Shown piece after piece: positions 30,881 to 32,986 of a stretch of 32,986 nt of DNA. Each line of letters opens with the position of its first letter. Position 1 is the stretch's first letter. Under the pieces are notes generated by a model, which worked only from the letters and a program-made list of their open reading frames with translations, searched no databases and was not told the DNA's origin. A program made the position numbers and the translations under genes. The stretch comes from Gammaproteobacteria bacterium (GTDB lineage Bacteria > Pseudomonadota > Gammaproteobacteria > Pseudomonadales > Azotimanducaceae): NCBI GenBank assembly GCA_012961165.1, contig DTZW01000122.1, forward strand, positions 1 to 32,986, read 5' to 3'.

Positions 30881-32257
30881 TTGACCCCAAAAAGTAACTC
30901 AGGTCACCTGACCACCAGGCAACTTCTTGGTTATGCGACGATAGAAGGTCCGCTCGCTATGGCAGCCATACCTATGGCGCTGTTCATCGCGCCCTTCTAC
31001 ATGGGTGATATGGGACTGTCGGTTGCAGCTGTCGGCACGATTCTGATGCTGACGCGGCTGAGTGATGTTGTCACTGATCCGATCATCGGTCAGTTGAGTG
31101 ACCGGACGCGCTCGCCCATTGGCCGACGCAAACCATGGATATTCCTGGGTGTGCCACTTTTGCTGGTGTCGGTCTGGATGCTATTCGTGCCACGCGGAGA
31201 AGTCACAAACACTTATTTTGCGTTGTGGCTTGTGCTTCTCTGGCTCGGCTGGACGTTTATTGCGATCCCTTTTTATTCCTGGGGCGCTGAGATGTCACCG
31301 CGTTATCACGAGAGAACGCGCATCGCGAGTTTTCGCACTGCTGCCGGATTGACGGGAACACTGATCGCAATTCTTGTGCCTCTGATTACCGATTGGGGAT
31401 TTAATTACGGACACGAAGTGTCGGAGTCGCTGCGTGTAGTCGCAATTTGCGCAACTGTTGCGATGGTTATCGCTCTACCTTTGTTGTGGCAGGTGCCTGA
31501 AGGTGTGCCGATTGAAACCAAACGCATCCCGATTATGGAGGGACTGCGAGTCATGTGGCGTAACGGTCCGTTCAAGCGACTGATGTTCGGCTTTACGCTG
31601 GCGGCACTGGGCCCTGCGGTAGGAGGACCCCTTTACATCCTGTTTGTCGTCCACGTGCTGGAGGCGAATGTAAACAGCAATATGGTGTTGCTCGTGTTCT
31701 ACGTTGCAAATTTTATGGGCGTGGTGCTCTGGAATTATGTTGCCCAGCATGTAGGTAAACGCAAGGCATGGTTGATGGGCATGGCAACCGCCATCATCGC
31801 CCAGCCAGGATACTGGTTCCTCGGGCCCGGTGATCTTTATTGGATGATGATCGTCTTTTTCCTGCTCGGTCTCGGCATTGGCAGTTTTTCAGCCATACCA
31901 GCGGCTATGAAGGCAGACGTTGTCGACCTCGATCGATTACGGAGCGGCGAAGACAGGACCGGCCTTTTCTTTTCAGTATGGTCGCTGGCGAATAAAATGG
32001 TTGTTGCATTTGCGGCAGGCTTTGCCCTGAATTTGCTGGCATTCTTTGATTTCGAAGCTAAGTTTGGTGCCAATGGCCCGGATCAGATCATGGCGCTTCG
32101 CGTGGTATTCGTGTTTCTGCCAATTGTTTTCTATGTATCCGCCTTCGCGATGATGTGGAATTACCCGATATCGGAGGAGCGTCACAAGCGTTTGATCGGC
32201 ATGCTGGAGAGGAAGAGAGCCCGGCGAGCGATGTCGGAGCAAGCGGCTGCTCTTTGA
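30881..32257 (+). CDS. GPH-family MFS transporter (Na+/melibiose symporter-like)
   Basis: An inner-membrane carrier of 458 residues with about 12 helices and GPH/MFS_2 signatures. These are RLSDVVTDPIIGQLSDRTRS and IGRRKPWIFLGVPLL in the first half, WGAEMSPRYHERTRIASFRT, and DVVDLDRLRSGEDRTGLFFS in the second half. It should couple uptake of a sugar or other small solute to a cation. The start is a TTG at 30881 with GGGGAT about eight bases upstream; the next Met (MAAIPM) would remove the first helix. The substrate is not evident. Many GPH members in lipid-degrading marine bacteria sit near steroid or aromatic genes, which would fit the ABM gene next door, but this is inference. Confidence 0.9.
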   Translation: MTPKSNSGHLTTRQLLGYATIEGPLAMAAIPMALFIAPFYMGDMGLSVAAVGTILMLTRLSDVVTDPIIGQLSDRTRSPIGRRKPWIFLGVPLLLVSVWMLFVPRGEVTNTYFALWLVLLWLGWTFIAIPFYSWGAEMSPRYHERTRIASFRTAAGLTGTLIAILVPLITDWGFNYGHEVSESLRVVAICATVAMVIALPLLWQVPEGVPIETKRIPIMEGLRVMWRNGPFKRLMFGFTLAALGPAVGGPLYILFVVHVLEANVNSNMVLLVFYVANFMGVVLWNYVAQHVGKRKAWLMGMATAIIAQPGYWFLGPGDLYWMMIVFFLLGLGIGSFSAIPAAMKADVVDLDRLRSGEDRTGLFFSVWSLANKMVVAFAAGFALNLLAFFDFEAKFGANGPDQIMALRVVFVFLPIVFYVSAFAMMWNYPISEERHKRLIGMLERKRARRAMSEQAAAL

Positions 32258-32300
32258 ACTTCTGGTGGTGATGTGGTTTATTCTAACTATACACATTATC

Positions 32301-32318
32301 GGGTCTGCCACGAGACCC
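32301..32318 (+). terminator. Possible terminator hairpin after the MFS gene
   Basis: GGGTCT and AGACCC form a 6-bp perfect stem with a 6-base loop, followed by CACATTTATTTATC. The T-rich tract is weak, so termination may be partial, with read-through into the ABM gene. Confidence 0.35.
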
Positions 32319-32349
32319 CACATTTATTTATCCCAGGGAGATTAGAAGT

Positions 32350-32694
32350 ATGAGAGTCATCGTTGCCGGCGTTCTGGAATTTCCACCTGACACAATGCAC
32401 GAATCGCTGCTCGCTGCGCGCGCGCATATCGAAGGTGCTTATACCGAACAAGGTTGTGTGCACTATGCGTGGACAGAAGATCCACTTAACCCTGGACGTG
32501 TTTATGTGTTCGAAGAGTGGGACACTATCGAAGATCTTGATGTCCATTTGAATGACCACTGGTACTCAGATATGGGTGCTCACCTGGGTGCTTCCGGTCT
32601 GATCAAAGCTGAAGTCCACAAGTTCCGCGTCGATCGCAAAGAGCTGGTCTATGACGAAACCGGTGTTGCTCGAGCGCATTTCTCAGACGAATAG
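32350..32694 (+). CDS. Antibiotic biosynthesis monooxygenase (ABM) domain protein
   Basis: A 114-residue protein with the ABM dimeric ferredoxin-like fold, as in YgiN quinol monooxygenase. MRVIVAGVLEFPPDTMHESLLAARAH leads to EQGCVHYAWTEDPLNPGRVYVFEEWDTIEDLDVHL, the usual core with the EEW motif. Some members oxidise quinols or polyketides without cofactor, while many have no known reaction. The start has GGGAG about ten bases upstream. It lies 92 bases after the MFS transporter gene, with a weak hairpin between, so the two may still be expressed together. Confidence 0.87.
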   Translation: MRVIVAGVLEFPPDTMHESLLAARAHIEGAYTEQGCVHYAWTEDPLNPGRVYVFEEWDTIEDLDVHLNDHWYSDMGAHLGASGLIKAEVHKFRVDRKELVYDETGVARAHFSDE

Positions 32695-32723
32695 CAACGT
32701 GCTTGGGTAGATTGATAAGGAAC

Positions 32724-32986
32724 GGGGTCAGAGTAAAGGGTCAGAGTAAAATCACATAACATTGGCACAAGCGGCCAGGTCAGCATTTTTCATAAAACAG
32801 GTTTGGCGATTGTTACTACTTTGGATGACATGAACCGGCATTCTGGCTGGACAATTTCGTGGATGACAAGGCATTTGTGCATTTTGGGTTAGCGAGTACC
32901 GCAAGCATCACATCTCAGCAAGTGCTTCACGATATGCGATCCGACTGAGACCTCGTAGGTTTACCCTGTCCCTTTACTCTGACCCC
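32724..32986. mobile_element. MITE-like element with 17-bp perfect terminal inverted repeats
   Basis: GGGGTCAGAGTAAAGGG (32724-32740) is exactly inverted as CCCTTTACTCTGACCCC at the window end (32970-32986). The left end carries a second partial copy (TCAGAGTAAA, 32741-32750). The interior has no transposase but contains an open tail fragment reading EPAFWLDNFVDDKAF and VHFGLASTASITSQQVLHDM that ends in a stop near 32949. The GGGGTCAGAGTAAA ends resemble sequences I associate with REP-associated transposase elements. It may be a non-autonomous element that captured a gene end. Confidence 0.6.

Noticed and set aside
1-32986. CRISPR array, tRNA or rRNA genes, prophage genes.
   Set aside because: No regularly spaced repeats, cloverleaf-like or rRNA-like segments, or phage structural proteins were recognised.

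Overview
The window looks like a chromosome segment from a free-living, probably marine, hydrocarbon- or lipid-using gammaproteobacterium. The clues are a CYP153-type cytochrome P450 operon, a class II ribonucleotide reductase split into NrdJa and NrdJb as in Pseudomonas, RapA, a Mip/FkpA-like FKBP, and an integron whose attC sites are nearly uniform. The order cannot be fixed from sequence alone. No rRNA, tRNA or CRISPR array was seen.

Layout. 1-3750: housekeeping and small genes (periplasmic FKBP, pentapeptide-repeat protein, small membrane protein, signal peptidase I, double-FHA protein). 3819-7197: a translationally coupled minus-strand operon, TAP-like alpha/beta hydrolase then NatA/NatB-type ABC exporter. 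7235-11224: a minus-strand operon encoding ferredoxin reductase, [2Fe-2S] ferredoxin, CYP153-like P450, a 70-residue unknown and a 2-hydroxyacid dehydrogenase. The first three form a complete NADH-to-P450 electron chain. 11306-17448: a GTDC1/QTMAN-like glycosyltransferase, RapA, a DUF1244 protein, an M20 peptidase and a GNAT protein. 17463-21268: nrdJa-nrdJb-thyA, a DNA-precursor operon with a candidate pair of NrdR boxes and a DnaA box upstream. 21803-24369: a short-chain dehydrogenase and an acyl-CoA ligase.

24526-30248 is the accessory core: an integron bounded by two 122-bp direct repeats (120/122 identical). The integrase gene is on the minus strand and is split by a frameshift exactly at an in-frame A_AAA_AAG slippery heptamer. 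A -1 slip there would restore a full 322-residue IntI. The attI junction follows, then six complete cassettes with recognisable attC sites (a reverse-oriented membrane ORF, DUF1330, AAC(6')-like GNAT, YhbS-like GNAT, isoprenylcysteine-methyltransferase-like protein, RelE-like toxin with XRE antitoxin). A seventh cassette (GNAT) has lost its 3' end and attC. The left repeat copy is a stray piece of that seventh cassette, and next to it lies the 3' tail of a lost MFS transporter.

30249-30880 is decayed sequence. It is followed by a GPH-type MFS transporter, an antibiotic-biosynthesis-monooxygenase-domain protein, and at the right edge a 263-bp element with perfect 17-bp terminal inverted repeats. 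The most unusual candidate is the possible programmed frameshift in the integron integrase. I did not find a convincing new multi-gene defence or biosynthetic system.
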